Below are positions 8,898-17,114 of a stretch of 60,461 nucleotides of DNA, piece by piece. This DNA comes from an uncultured Bacteroidales bacterium. GTDB taxonomy: Bacteria; Bacteroidota; Bacteroidia; Bacteroidales; Paludibacteraceae. The notes under the pieces were generated by a model. The model worked only from the letters and a program-made list of their open reading frames with translations. It did no database searches and was not told where the DNA came from. The stretch spans positions 1 through 60,461 of the forward strand of contig CALUOH010000065.1 in NCBI GenBank assembly GCA_944322025.1. Direction: 5' to 3'. Numbering within the stretch: position 1 is the stretch's first letter; every line of letters starts with the position of its first letter. The translations under genes were made by a program, and so were the position numbers.

Positions 8898-9971
8898 TCA
8901 TGACATGTGGCGGCGGTATTCGGCAGGGGAGACACCGTACTGCTTGGCGAAGGCGCGGCGGAATGTGGATATCGAGTTGAAGCCGGAGTGTTCGGCTATT
9001 TCTTCCTGAGTGAGACGGCAGTCTCTGTCGGCAAGCAGTTTCTTAGCGTGGTTGAGCCTGATGGAGTTCACGTAGTCATAGAATGAGCATCCGCATACCG
9101 TGTTTATGTATTGGGAGAGTGTAGTGCGGTTGGTGTGCAACTCTGCGGCGAGAGCGTTGAGCGTCAGGCTCGGAGTACGGCAGAAATATCCATTGTTTTC
9201 GAGGCGGAGGAGGGCGTCGGCGAAGTGATATTCCTGCGCGTCGGCATTTTTGCCGCCGTCAGTTTCAGCCGCAGGTTTTCCAGAGGCTATGCTTTCGGCG
9301 GCCTTGCGGTCTATGATTTTCTGTCTGTCCGTGTAGTAGCATATCACACTCCAGAAGATGCAGATGGAGATGTAGTAGAAGAGGTCGACGGCGAAAGAGA
9401 TATAGAGGTACTCGTATATCCAGCAGGCGAAGCATACGAGCATGATGGCTACGGCGCGCCAGAGCCAGTGGAGGTCTATGTTGTCGATGTCGGAGTAGTT
9501 GTCGCGGACTACCCGGTTGTATTTTGAGACTTGCCGTATGAGATAGAGGAGTACGGCGGTGCAGTATATTATTGAGATGAATACATCTGCCAGATAGACG
9601 AGCCGGCTGCCGGAGATGATGTATGTCAGACATGTGATGAGGAAGGGGGAGAAGTGGGCTACTATATGGCGTGCGCGCTGGAAGCCGGGGCGGAGGAGCT
9701 CTATGGCGAATACGCCGCAGGAGGGGACGGCGAGCATGTCGATGGTGAGGAGCGTGTTGAATAAGTAATCGGAGTCCCTTATGCTGTCGAACATACAGAG
9801 TATGTCCTTGAACAGCAGCACGCACCAGAGGGTCATCACCCATCCGAGGACGCGCTTCAGGCGGTTGGTGTCGCGGCTACGGAGGAAGTGGATGGCGAAG
9901 AGGAGGAAGAGCATGGCCGCTGCCCCATTCATGAAATATGCGAGATGTTGTAGTGTGCTTTGCATTGGCAT
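8898..9971 (-). CDS. Membrane-anchored AraC-family transcriptional regulator
   Basis: The 357-residue product has about six or seven hydrophobic segments in its first 220 residues, then a charged linker and a C-terminal AraC/XylS-type double helix-turn-helix (about 255-355). The second helix-turn-helix carries the family signature around GFNSISTFRRAFAKQYGVSP. Bacteroidota have many regulators with a membrane sensor joined to an AraC DNA-binding domain. The ligand is unknown. The gene lies 281 bp upstream of the giant T9SS protein on the same strand, with repeated candidate sites in the gap, so it is likely its regulator. An alternative start is the second ATG, two codons downstream. Confidence 0.85.
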   Translation of the reverse strand: MPMQSTLQHLAYFMNGAAAMLFLLFAIHFLRSRDTNRLKRVLGWVMTLWCVLLFKDILCMFDSIRDSDYLFNTLLTIDMLAVPSCGVFAIELLRPGFQRARHIVAHFSPFLITCLTYIISGSRLVYLADVFISIIYCTAVLLYLIRQVSKYNRVVRDNYSDIDNIDLHWLWRAVAIMLVCFACWIYEYLYISFAVDLFYYISICIFWSVICYYTDRQKIIDRKAAESIASGKPAAETDGGKNADAQEYHFADALLRLENNGYFCRTPSLTLNALAAELHTNRTTLSQYINTVCGCSFYDYVNSIRLNHAKKLLADRDCRLTQEEIAEHSGFNSISTFRRAFAKQYGVSPAEYRRHMS

Positions 9972-10149
9972 ATTAGGTTGTACTTCGGCATAGGCATAAC
10001 GTGTTCTGATTACGCTTGCGATTTACAGTTTGTTTTATGGCATAAAGATATAACAATTTCTAATAGGGGAGGGTGAAATTATGTGTTAAATTTTGAGTTT
10101 GCCCAAATGTTTTCCGGAGGGTGGTGAGTGTGTAAAACAAGAGGCGTGG

Positions 10150-10285
10150 CGATGGGGTGCGAGAATTGAAACAATCTGAGCGAAAAAGGCGCACAAGTGT
10201 CTTTTTGCTTGGTTGAGGGTAGCGGGAGGGTAACGGGAAGATAGCTGGAGGTTAAGGAGATGATTGTATATCAGTGGGTTATGAG
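10150..10285 (+). repeat. Dispersed 11-nt-period element, copy A (478-bp spacer)
   Basis: The core TTGGTTGAGGGTAGC starts at 10209 and runs into the units GGTAGCGGGAG, GGTAACGGGAA, GATAGCTGGAG and GTTAAGGAGAT (10218-10261), exactly 11 nt each. The sequence after it (TATCAGTGGGTTATGAGCG) resembles that after copy B. The element occupies the spacer between the AraC regulator and the small membrane protein. The rest of 9972-10449 holds the regulator's upstream region and shows no gene. Confidence 0.8.
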
Positions 10286-10449
10286 CGAAATATGGTGCAT
10301 ATTGAGAGTGGAGATTGGAAATGGTATGGAGGTTTTGATGTCTGTGGATGGTTGCGTTGTTTTTGCACTATGTCATGGAAAGAGAGAGCTGACACACGGC
10401 GGCGGCAGCCCTCAGGAATGTACATCATGTGGAGGCCGGCGGAGAGGGG

Positions 10450-10893
10450 TTATTTTGCGGGGGCGGTTTTGTCGCCATGCTTTTCGGCGTAGAGTGCGGC
10501 GGTGTGCTCGCGGCGTTCGGCTACGACGAGAAAGGCTTCGTCGCGGATGAACTGGGGGAGCTCGATGCGGCGGAGCTGTATGCTGCGAAGCCATCCGGCG
10601 ACATCCTGCTCGCGGAGGGTGAAGAATACATCCTCTATCATTTTCACCTGTTGGTCTGTCATCTCGTCGGCGGGTATGCCGCTGAGGGCATCAAGTTCCT
10701 CATCGTCGAAGTAGATGATTTCTTCGGTGGAGGAGAGCAGCGAGTCGCGTTCGCAGACGGCGTGTGAGCCACAGCAGTCGGCGGGGACTTCACGGGGCGG
10801 CTTTTCCGGCGTGAGCCTGTTCTGCCGACGCACGAAGAGGGCGACGGCAGCGATGAGTATGAGCAGCAGTGCTATGAGGATGTATATGGTCAT
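10450..10893 (-). CDS. Small conserved Bacteroidales membrane protein (CCGxH motif)
   Basis: The 147-residue product has one N-terminal membrane helix (about 3-21), a short basic stretch, then a cysteine motif CCGSHAVCE (about 41-49) followed by an acidic, helix-rich cytoplasmic part. I know this layout (helix, CCGxHxxCEK/R, YDDEELD, GWxRSLQLR) from Bacteroides genomes, where it is sometimes labelled phospholipase without clear support; no lipase motif is visible here. The cysteines and histidine could bind a metal. It lies 16 bp downstream of the 5-formyl-THF cyclo-ligase gene and is probably co-transcribed with it. Confidence 0.75.
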   Translation of the reverse strand: MTIYILIALLLILIAAVALFVRRQNRLTPEKPPREVPADCCGSHAVCERDSLLSSTEEIIYFDDEELDALSGIPADEMTDQQVKMIEDVFFTLREQDVAGWLRSIQLRRIELPQFIRDEAFLVVAERREHTAALYAEKHGDKTAPAK

Positions 10894-10909
10894 CGGTGTG
10901 TAAGGGTGT

Positions 10910-11482
10910 TCAGTGTTGTATTTCGGGTACGGGCATTCCTCCTTCGGCTATTACGGCGTGCATGGTGAGGTCGAAGGGTTCGCGCGGGACAGAGTCAACT
11001 ATCTGGAAGTCGAAGCAGATGCCGATTCGTGTGGCCTCGGGGTGCTTGGCGAGGAAGCGGTCGTAGTAGCCACGGCCACGGCCGAGGCGGCCTCCATTGC
11101 TGTCGAATGCCACGCCGGGGACGACTACAAGGTCTATCGTGCCATCATAGGGGGGTGCGACGGGTTCGAGTATGCCGAAGTCGCCTTTGCGCCACTCGGT
11201 GGCGGCGGTCACTTCGACAGTCACTATGTCATCGCCGTGGACGGTGGGGAGTATGACGCGCTTGCCCCCGGAGAGGGCGTGCTGAATGAGGGGGCGCGTG
11301 TCTACCTCGTCCCACAGGGGGTGGTAGAGCATCACGGTGCGTGCGGCGCGATAGCGTGCATAGTCCTCCATACGCCTTACAGCATCAACGCTTTTCTCGA
11401 TAAGCCGCTCTGTGCCTGTCGCTTTCTTGATGGCGCGGATGGTGCGCCTCATCTCTGCCTTTATGTCTTTTGCCGAGTCCAT
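10910..11482 (-). CDS. fau: 5-formyltetrahydrofolate cyclo-ligase
   Basis: This enzyme converts 5-formyl-THF and ATP to 5,10-methenyl-THF in one-carbon metabolism in the cytoplasm. The 190-residue product has the usual length and the family signature GRGRGYYDRFLAKHP (about 129-143), with PLWDEVDTRPL earlier. The frame is open further upstream, but MDSAKDIKAEMRRTIRAIKK is the normal N-terminus, and a good promoter lies within the extended version, so the start at 11482 is preferred. It is divergent from dnaG, with about 120 bp between the two starts. Confidence 0.9.
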   Translation of the reverse strand: MDSAKDIKAEMRRTIRAIKKATGTERLIEKSVDAVRRMEDYARYRAARTVMLYHPLWDEVDTRPLIQHALSGGKRVILPTVHGDDIVTVEVTAATEWRKGDFGILEPVAPPYDGTIDLVVVPGVAFDSNGGRLGRGRGYYDRFLAKHPEATRIGICFDFQIVDSVPREPFDLTMHAVIAEGGMPVPEIQH

Positions 11483-11505
11483 TGCCGTTCGTGTTTTACG
11501 GGGTG

Positions 11506-11538
11506 TAAAGGTAGGTATTTTTTCTTGCACAGACCAAA
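11506..11538 (-). promoter_or_regulatory. Promoter of the 5-formyl-THF cyclo-ligase gene
   Basis: On the minus strand a TTTG box (11538-11535) is followed after 21 bp by TACCTTTA (11513-11506). This is close to the Bacteroides -33 TTTG / -7 TAnnTTTG pair. The predicted start of transcription is about 17 nt upstream of the ATG at 11482. Confidence 0.55.
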
Positions 11539-11555
11539 TAAAAGCGGTATTTTCG
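11525..11555 (+). promoter_or_regulatory. Candidate dnaG promoter, overlapping the divergent one
   Basis: TTG at 11525-11527 and TATTTTCG at 11548-11555 are 20 bp apart, a weaker match to the Bacteroides promoter. The two candidate promoters interleave on opposite strands, so their polymerases would compete. Confidence 0.4.
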
Positions 11556-11601
11556 CAAGAGCTTGGCCGGGAACGGACAGAGCGGCCGGGCGGAACAGTG
11601 G

Positions 11602-13764
11602 ATGGCAATGATAGACCCGAATACAGTAAGCAGGATACTTGATGCGGCACAGATAGTGGATGTCGTGAGTGACTTTGTGACGTTGCGTCGCAGAGGGGCT
11701 AACTATGTGGGGCTGTGTCCGTTCCATGACGAGAAGACGGGGTCGTTCGTAGTGTCGCCAGCCAAGGGCATATTCAAGTGCTTCGGATGCGGCAAGGCGG
11801 GCGGCCCCGTGCATTTCATCATGGAGCATGAGCAGCTGGACTACCCCGGTGCACTGCGCTATCTGGCGAAGAAGTACGGCATCGAGATAGTGGAGCGGGA
11901 GCTTTCGGCTGAGGAGAAGCAGGCGCAGAGCGAGAGGGAGAGCCTGTTTGCCGTCAATGACTGGGCGGCACGCTATTTCACAGAGACGCTGAACAATACG
12001 GCGGAGGGGAGGAACGTGGGCATCAGCTATTTCCGTGAGCGCGGGTTTACGGATGAGACGATAAGGAAGTTCGGACTGGGCTTCTGCCCGTCGGAGGGGA
12101 GCGCGATGTGCCGCGCCGCCCTTGCACACGGGTTCAAGGCGGAGTTCATAGAGAAGACGGGTATAGGCATTAAGCGGGATAACGGCACGTGGTACGACCG
12201 ATTTCGCGGGCGCGTCATATTTCCCGTGCATACGCTGTCGGGGAAGGTGGTGGCGTTCGGCGGGCGCGTATTAGAGAAGAACGACAAGGCGGCGAAGTAT
12301 GTCAACTCTCCGGAGAGCGAGATATACAGCAAGAGCCACGAACTGTACGGCATCTACTTCGCGAAGCAGTCTATCGTCAAGGCAGACCGCTGTTTCCTCG
12401 TGGAGGGATATACCGATGTCATTTCGATGCATCAGGCGGGGGTGACCAACGTGGTGGCCTCGTCCGGCACATCGCTGACCGAGGGGCAGATAAGGCTGAT
12501 ACACAGGTTCACGCCCAATATAACAGTGCTGTACGATGGGGACAGCGCAGGTATAAAGGCATCGGTGCGCGGAATAGACATGCTGCTCGCCGAGGGGATG
12601 AATGTCAAGGTGGTGCTATTGCCCGACGGGGAGGACCCCGACAGCTATGCGCGGGGGCATAACGCGTCGGACTTCATTCGTTTCATAGATGAGAACCAGA
12701 CAGACTTCATACACTTCAAGGTCAATCTGCTTAAAGGGGATGCGGGGAATGACCCGATAAAGCGGGCGCAATTAGTGCAGGACGTGGTGCGCTCCGTGTC
12801 GCTTGTGCCTGACCGCATAGTCCGCGCGGTGTACACGAAGGAGTGCGCCGCGATGCTCGATGTGGAAGAGAGCATACTCGTGAGCGAGGTGAACCGTGTG
12901 CGGAACGCCAAGCGGACGGAGGAGATGAAGCGTGCGGGGTATGACCCCAATAACGGCTGCAAGCGAGTGACCGACCCGGCTTACAGGCGTGAGGCGCAGG
13001 GCGCGGTAGGGCAGCCGACGGTACAACCCAATGCGGCGGAGGTGGGTGATGTGCCGCCGCCTGACGTGTCGGATATGCCGCCAGAGGCGTATGCTGAGCC
13101 ACAAGTGTCAGAGACGGAGAATGGGACGTTTGCGGTACGTTCGCCATTCCATGCCTTTGAGCGCAACATCATGCAATATGTGGTGAGGGCAGGCGGGCGA
13201 GTGATGTGCCATGAGGAGGGGGGGGACGGCAGCATCGTGCCGCTTACGGTGGGGCGGTATGTAGTGGAGGAGCTGGCAGAACTGCGCGGCGAGATAGGGT
13301 GCATGGTGCATGACGAGGTATATGCGCGGATGCTGGACGAGATGACGGAACATGCAGGCAGCGAGGGGTTTGACACGGCACGGCATTTTACCAGTCACAC
13401 AGACCCCGACGTAAGCCGTGAGGCGGCAGACCTGCTGACAGAGCCGTATCAGCTGAGCCGCATGTTCACCAAGGAGGATGAGTACACGGGTGACCCGAAC
13501 GACAAGAAGGATATGGAGATATACATGCGCCACAAGGAGGAGAAGGAGCGCAAGGAGTTGGCGGACGGGGTGGTGCGTGTGGTATTTGAATACAAGGACG
13601 CGATAGTGGAGGCCAAGGAGAAGGCTCTGCTCGCGGAGTTGCGCGAAGTACAGACATCGGGTGACACGGGTCGCGTGTTCGAGATAATCAGGGAGCAACA
13701 GAAGTTGAAGGAGATACGCAAGCAGCTTGCGGCTCAACTCGGGCAGAGGGTGCTGACGCGATAG
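11602..13764 (+). CDS. dnaG: DNA primase DnaG
   Basis: DnaG makes RNA primers at the replication fork. The 720-residue product starts MAMIDPNTVSRILDAA. A CHC2 zinc ribbon holds C39, H42, C60 and C63. The catalytic TOPRIM core shows VEGYTDV near residue 266 and YDGDSAG near 311. The C-terminal part should bind the DnaB helicase. A proline-rich linker (about 470-510) separates core and C-terminal domain. It is slightly longer than most Bacteroidota primases (about 650-700). The ATG at 11608 is an equally possible start; a longer frame from 11563 runs through the promoter area and is unlikely. A terminator follows the stop by about 24 bp. Confidence 0.96.
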   Translation: MAMIDPNTVSRILDAAQIVDVVSDFVTLRRRGANYVGLCPFHDEKTGSFVVSPAKGIFKCFGCGKAGGPVHFIMEHEQLDYPGALRYLAKKYGIEIVERELSAEEKQAQSERESLFAVNDWAARYFTETLNNTAEGRNVGISYFRERGFTDETIRKFGLGFCPSEGSAMCRAALAHGFKAEFIEKTGIGIKRDNGTWYDRFRGRVIFPVHTLSGKVVAFGGRVLEKNDKAAKYVNSPESEIYSKSHELYGIYFAKQSIVKADRCFLVEGYTDVISMHQAGVTNVVASSGTSLTEGQIRLIHRFTPNITVLYDGDSAGIKASVRGIDMLLAEGMNVKVVLLPDGEDPDSYARGHNASDFIRFIDENQTDFIHFKVNLLKGDAGNDPIKRAQLVQDVVRSVSLVPDRIVRAVYTKECAAMLDVEESILVSEVNRVRNAKRTEEMKRAGYDPNNGCKRVTDPAYRREAQGAVGQPTVQPNAAEVGDVPPPDVSDMPPEAYAEPQVSETENGTFAVRSPFHAFERNIMQYVVRAGGRVMCHEEGGDGSIVPLTVGRYVVEELAELRGEIGCMVHDEVYARMLDEMTEHAGSEGFDTARHFTSHTDPDVSREAADLLTEPYQLSRMFTKEDEYTGDPNDKKDMEIYMRHKEEKERKELADGVVRVVFEYKDAIVEAKEKALLAELREVQTSGDTGRVFEIIREQQKLKEIRKQLAAQLGQRVLTR

Positions 13765-13787
13765 CGCGGTGTGGAACAATATATTGA

Positions 13788-13825
13788 GACGGCGTGTGGA
13801 AGAGCGGTCTGCACGTCGTCTTTTT
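13788..13825 (+). terminator. Intrinsic terminator of dnaG
   Basis: GACGGCGTG (13788-13796) pairs with CACGTCGTC (13812-13820), with one G-U pair, and is followed directly by TTTTT (13821-13825). Confidence 0.75.
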
Positions 13826-13965
13826 ATATGGTCAGGCGTGACGCGGCATTTGCTTGCGGGTGGCTGTCATGGGCAGAGGGGATTTTGGCGGTTTGAATGA
13901 TTACGGGGTGCGGAGTATGTATTGTATCAGGAAGCAGTAGAGGGATGTGCGAAACAGGTATCAGG

Positions 13966-14106
13966 ACGATGGGTTTCGCTTTTTGATACGATTTGCACAG
14001 AAAAGAACGAAGAATGCCGAACTCCTTGGTTGAGGGTAGCTGGAGGATAGCTGAAAGCTAAGGAAAGGATAAGAGGAGGTCTTGTTTATCAGATTGTTAT
14101 GCGTGC
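13966..14106 (+). repeat. Dispersed 11-nt-period element, copy B (508-bp spacer)
   Basis: This is the best copy for tracing the flanks. ACGATGGGTTTCGCTTTTTG (13966-13985) and about 40 further bases match copy E. The core CTTGGTTGAGGGTAGC (14025-14040) leads into GGTAGCTGGAG, GATAGCTGAAA, GCTAAGGAAAG and GATAAGAGGAG (14035-14078). TATCAGATTGTTATGCG follows, as after copy A. It lies between the convergent dnaG and birA. The remaining bases of 13826-14272 show no gene. Confidence 0.82.
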
Positions 14107-14272
14107 TATGCGGTAACCAGTGAGGATGGACAATGAGGGAGAGATGTATATTTTGAACTGCGACAGTATGTGCGGATTGGGGGGATTGCGTTGTCAGTAT
14201 TGAATGGGGATGGGCTGCCAGTTGGTTGTTGCAGGTCGGGCAGTGTCTGAAAGTGAAGGCGAAGGCGGGAGG

Positions 14273-15004
14273 TCAGAGGATGTAGCGTACTTCCTTGAAC
14301 ATGAATGTGCGGGGGGAGCCATCGCGGGTGATGAGGGTGAGCAAGCCCATGTCGTCTATGGAGCCGATGCGGGCGGTGAAGCGTTCGCCGAGAGCGGTCT
14401 CGTAGGGGTGGAAGCCGTCGCGGCGGTAGAGCAGGCTCATGTATTCGCTGTGGAGCGCATCGCGGCCGAGGATGCTGTATGTGCTGTAACGGCCGAGTAT
14501 GGAGTCGACGAGTTGCGCGAGCAGGCTGTGACGGTCGTGGTCTGTGCCGGTGAGGTTTTTGAGCGATACGGGGTTGGGCGCATCGCTGAGGAAGAGGGTC
14601 TGGTTGACGTTCAGCCCTATGCCGATGATGGCACTGTCCCAACGGTTGCCGAGCAGGGTGTTTTCTATGAGTATGCCGCAGAGTTTGCAGTCGCCGGCGT
14701 AGATGTCGTTTGGCCATTTGATGCTTATGGGTTCGGAGACAAACGGTTGGAGGACGCGGTGCAAGGCGGTGGTGACTATTTCGGTCAGTATGAACTGGCG
14801 GTCGGGGGCGATTTTGTCGGGATGCATGAGGAGGCTGAAAAGGAGGTTCTCGCCGGGGGCACTCTCCCAACGGTTGATGCCCTGCCCGCGTCCGGCGGTC
14901 TGGAAGTCGGCCCAGACGCAGAGGCCGTGAGGCAAGCCCCGCTTTTTCAGGCATCCGTTGGTTGACTGTGTGCTGCTGATGTGGATGAGGAGTTCGCTGT
15001 CCAT
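14273..15004 (-). CDS. birA: Biotin--[acetyl-CoA-carboxylase] ligase (class I, no repressor domain)
   Basis: BirA activates biotin with ATP and attaches it to the biotin carrier domain of carboxylases. The 243-residue product starts straight at the catalytic domain: TAGRGQGINRW (about 36-46) is the biotinyl-adenylate loop, and KWPNDIY and KLCGILIE are the substrate-binding stretches. There is no N-terminal winged helix, so it should not act as a repressor of biotin synthesis. It is the last gene of the rpoN-PAP2-dacB-birA run, 13 bp after dacB. Confidence 0.93.
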   Translation of the reverse strand: MDSELLIHISSTQSTNGCLKKRGLPHGLCVWADFQTAGRGQGINRWESAPGENLLFSLLMHPDKIAPDRQFILTEIVTTALHRVLQPFVSEPISIKWPNDIYAGDCKLCGILIENTLLGNRWDSAIIGIGLNVNQTLFLSDAPNPVSLKNLTGTDHDRHSLLAQLVDSILGRYSTYSILGRDALHSEYMSLLYRRDGFHPYETALGERFTARIGSIDDMGLLTLITRDGSPRTFMFKEVRYIL

Positions 15005-15017
15005 GGCAGTGGAGGTG

Positions 15018-16451
15018 TTAGAGTTCGGCGGCTTCAGTGAGCCATGCTGTTATGGCGCGGCGTATCTCCTTGCGTTCCTGTCCGTAGAAGTTGACCATGA
15101 CAGCGAAGGCGTACTGCTTATTTCCGTCTTCGATATATCCAGCGTAGCACTGGACGTTGCTCATGCTGCCGCTTTTGACATGGACCTTCCCCTCAAGGGG
15201 TGTGCCTCGGAGGAAGCCTGCCACTGTACCGTCTTTCCCGGCTATGGGCAGTGAGCGGAGGAAGGTATCGGCGTTGGGGCTCTGCTTCATAGCGCAGAGT
15301 ATGTCGGTCAGGAGGCGTGCGCTATATGCGTTCTGCGGGGAGAGACCGGAGCCGTCATCGAGCCTGACGACGGAGAAGTCTATGCCCCGCGCTTCCCAAT
15401 AGCCGCGAATGACGGCGGAGGAGTGGGCACACGATGAGTTTCGCTCTGTGAGTTTGAGGCCGAGCTGACGGAATATGTGTTCGGCGTACATGTTGTTGCT
15501 CTTGAAGTTTGTCGTGCGGATTATCTCCGCGAGTGCAGGCGACGAGCATGTGAAGAGCGTGTCGGCCAGCTGAGCGTGTACGGGTATGGTGTCAGTAGGG
15601 CGGCCGTCACAGTGTATGCCGTAGGTGGAGAGCTGCGAATGGAGACTTTCGGCGACGTAGAGAGGTGGATTGCCTATGTCACAACGGACGGGGTAACGGT
15701 TGCGGTTGGGGGGCATTCCTCCTTCGAGGTAGCGTTTTTTCTCACGCGGCGTGCCGAATATATATATGCTGTCGTTGTAGCGCGGGAGTACGCGGGCGTT
15801 GCACTCTATGGCCATGCCGGGGATGTTCGGATATATGCCTATTACGCGAGGGCGGGTGCCGGGCGCGCCGCTTTCGAGGAGTATGGCGCATGTGTTGTCA
15901 TACACGCTGAGGCCATAGACTCCGGGTGCGTAGTGAGTACCCATGTCTTCCCAGCACCATGATATGGGTATTGCGCACCGGTCGTAGCATCGCGGGTCGG
16001 CGATGATGTTGCCCGTTATGTGGCGTATTCCGGCAGCACGCAGCTTTCTGCACCAGTCGTTTATGAAGTTACGATCGCCGAGGTATGCAGAGCCGAGCGT
16101 GGGGTCTCCGCCGCCTATTATGTAGAGGTTGCCGTGGAGAGTGCCAGTGCTGTCGATAGAGCCGTCGTGCGCTATGCGGGTCTGGAAACGGAAGTCGGGT
16201 CCAAGGAGCTCAAGCGCAGTGGCAGTGGTGATGATTTTGGTTACTGAAGCGGGGGTGACGCAGAGGTCGGGGTTTTCTTCCATGACAATGCGTCCGGTAT
16301 TTATATCCTTGACCAACAGGCTTATGCGTGCACCTGTGATGGAGTCGGGGTCGAAGTGTCCGTATGTGCGGCGAGGCGCGGCTGCGTGTACGTGGCACAA
16401 AGCGGAGAGAAGAATGGGCAGAATTAGTAGATGTAGTATGTTGTGTTTCAT
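15018..16451 (-). CDS. dacB: D-Ala-D-Ala carboxypeptidase/endopeptidase (PBP4 family)
   Basis: PBP4-type enzymes trim D-Ala or cut peptide cross-links of peptidoglycan in the periplasm. The 477-residue product has a signal peptide (about 1-23). The penicillin-binding motifs are SVTK (S69 to K72, with the nucleophile serine), SNN near residue 318, and KSG near 424 (KTG in many relatives). The spacing between the first two motifs fits the PBP4/peptidase S13 family, which carries an extra domain there. It sits between a PAP2-like membrane protein and birA with gaps of 28 and 13 bp, probably in one transcript. Confidence 0.92.
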   Translation of the reverse strand: MKHNILHLLILPILLSALCHVHAAAPRRTYGHFDPDSITGARISLLVKDINTGRIVMEENPDLCVTPASVTKIITTATALELLGPDFRFQTRIAHDGSIDSTGTLHGNLYIIGGGDPTLGSAYLGDRNFINDWCRKLRAAGIRHITGNIIADPRCYDRCAIPISWCWEDMGTHYAPGVYGLSVYDNTCAILLESGAPGTRPRVIGIYPNIPGMAIECNARVLPRYNDSIYIFGTPREKKRYLEGGMPPNRNRYPVRCDIGNPPLYVAESLHSQLSTYGIHCDGRPTDTIPVHAQLADTLFTCSSPALAEIIRTTNFKSNNMYAEHIFRQLGLKLTERNSSCAHSSAVIRGYWEARGIDFSVVRLDDGSGLSPQNAYSARLLTDILCAMKQSPNADTFLRSLPIAGKDGTVAGFLRGTPLEGKVHVKSGSMSNVQCYAGYIEDGNKQYAFAVMVNFYGQERKEIRRAITAWLTEAAEL

Positions 16452-16479
16452 CAGTTTAAGTTGTTCTATGTAATAGCAG

Positions 16480-17097
16480 TCAAATCAGCATCCAAGAGGC
16501 GGCGACAGCCACGAATCCGAGAAGCCATCCGCAGCAGTACTGCGCGGGCGTGTGTGCTTTGAGCAGTATGCGCGACCAGCCTACCGCGCCGCCGAGCAGT
16601 ATGATAAGGCAGATGAGCCATAGGGGATTATGTCCGCCGAGTAGAGACCATGCGACTATGCCGCCCGCTAGACCGCCCATGGCTGCGCCGTGTGCACTGA
16701 TTTTCCACCAGAGGTTTATCACGGTGATGAGTAATAGTGATATGGTAGAACCTATGACGGGCGCGATGTAGAACGGGGGCATGTGTACGTGCCACATCCA
16801 GAGACAGCAGCCGGTATAGCCGAGGAGCGAGACTATGTAGGGCCATGTGCGTTCGCGCCGCTGGGAGATGAAGCCGTCACTCACGTTGCCAGTCATCATG
16901 CCAATCAGTACGATGAGGGTGGGGACTATGCCTGTGGTTATGAATACGGCGGCCGCGATGGATATGCGGTATGCCGGCGGAAGCGTGGAGAGAATTGTGT
17001 CGCCGAGAAGCAGGAGCACTATCCCGAATGTCGGTATGAGTACGGGCTGCAAGACGGCTGATATGACTTTGGCGATGACTGTCGTGTTTTTGTTCAT
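16480..17097 (-). CDS. PAP2-like integral membrane protein with altered motifs
   Basis: The 205-residue product has about six membrane helices. Its motifs recall lipid phosphatases of the PAP2 superfamily: RRERTWP near residue 80, SAHGAAMGG near 134, and SRILLKAHTPAQ near 174. In active enzymes the second motif is PSGH and the third is SR-x5-H-x3-D; here the final Asp is Gln. Known PAP2 enzymes dephosphorylate undecaprenyl-PP or phosphatidate. The changed residues may mean a different substrate or loss of activity. The position between rpoN and the cell-wall gene dacB fits a lipid-carrier role, but this is inference. Confidence 0.7.
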   Translation of the reverse strand: MNKNTTVIAKVISAVLQPVLIPTFGIVLLLLGDTILSTLPPAYRISIAAAVFITTGIVPTLIVLIGMMTGNVSDGFISQRRERTWPYIVSLLGYTGCCLWMWHVHMPPFYIAPVIGSTISLLLITVINLWWKISAHGAAMGGLAGGIVAWSLLGGHNPLWLICLIILLGGAVGWSRILLKAHTPAQYCCGWLLGFVAVAASWMLI

Positions 17098-17114
17098 GCG
17101 TTCGGAGGTCTTTA

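Noticed and set aside
10913..11611. Plus-strand open frame opposite the folate cyclo-ligase gene
   Set aside because: The cyclo-ligase signature is intact on the minus strand, and the shadow frame would run into dnaG.
14035..14078. The 11-nt arrays as a CRISPR array
   Set aside because: The units are contiguous with no spacers, and they are far shorter than CRISPR repeats; no cas genes are present.
14204..14965. Plus-strand open frame opposite birA
   Set aside because: BirA motifs are complete on the minus strand; the shadow frame has only low-complexity Gly/Val/Glu sequence.
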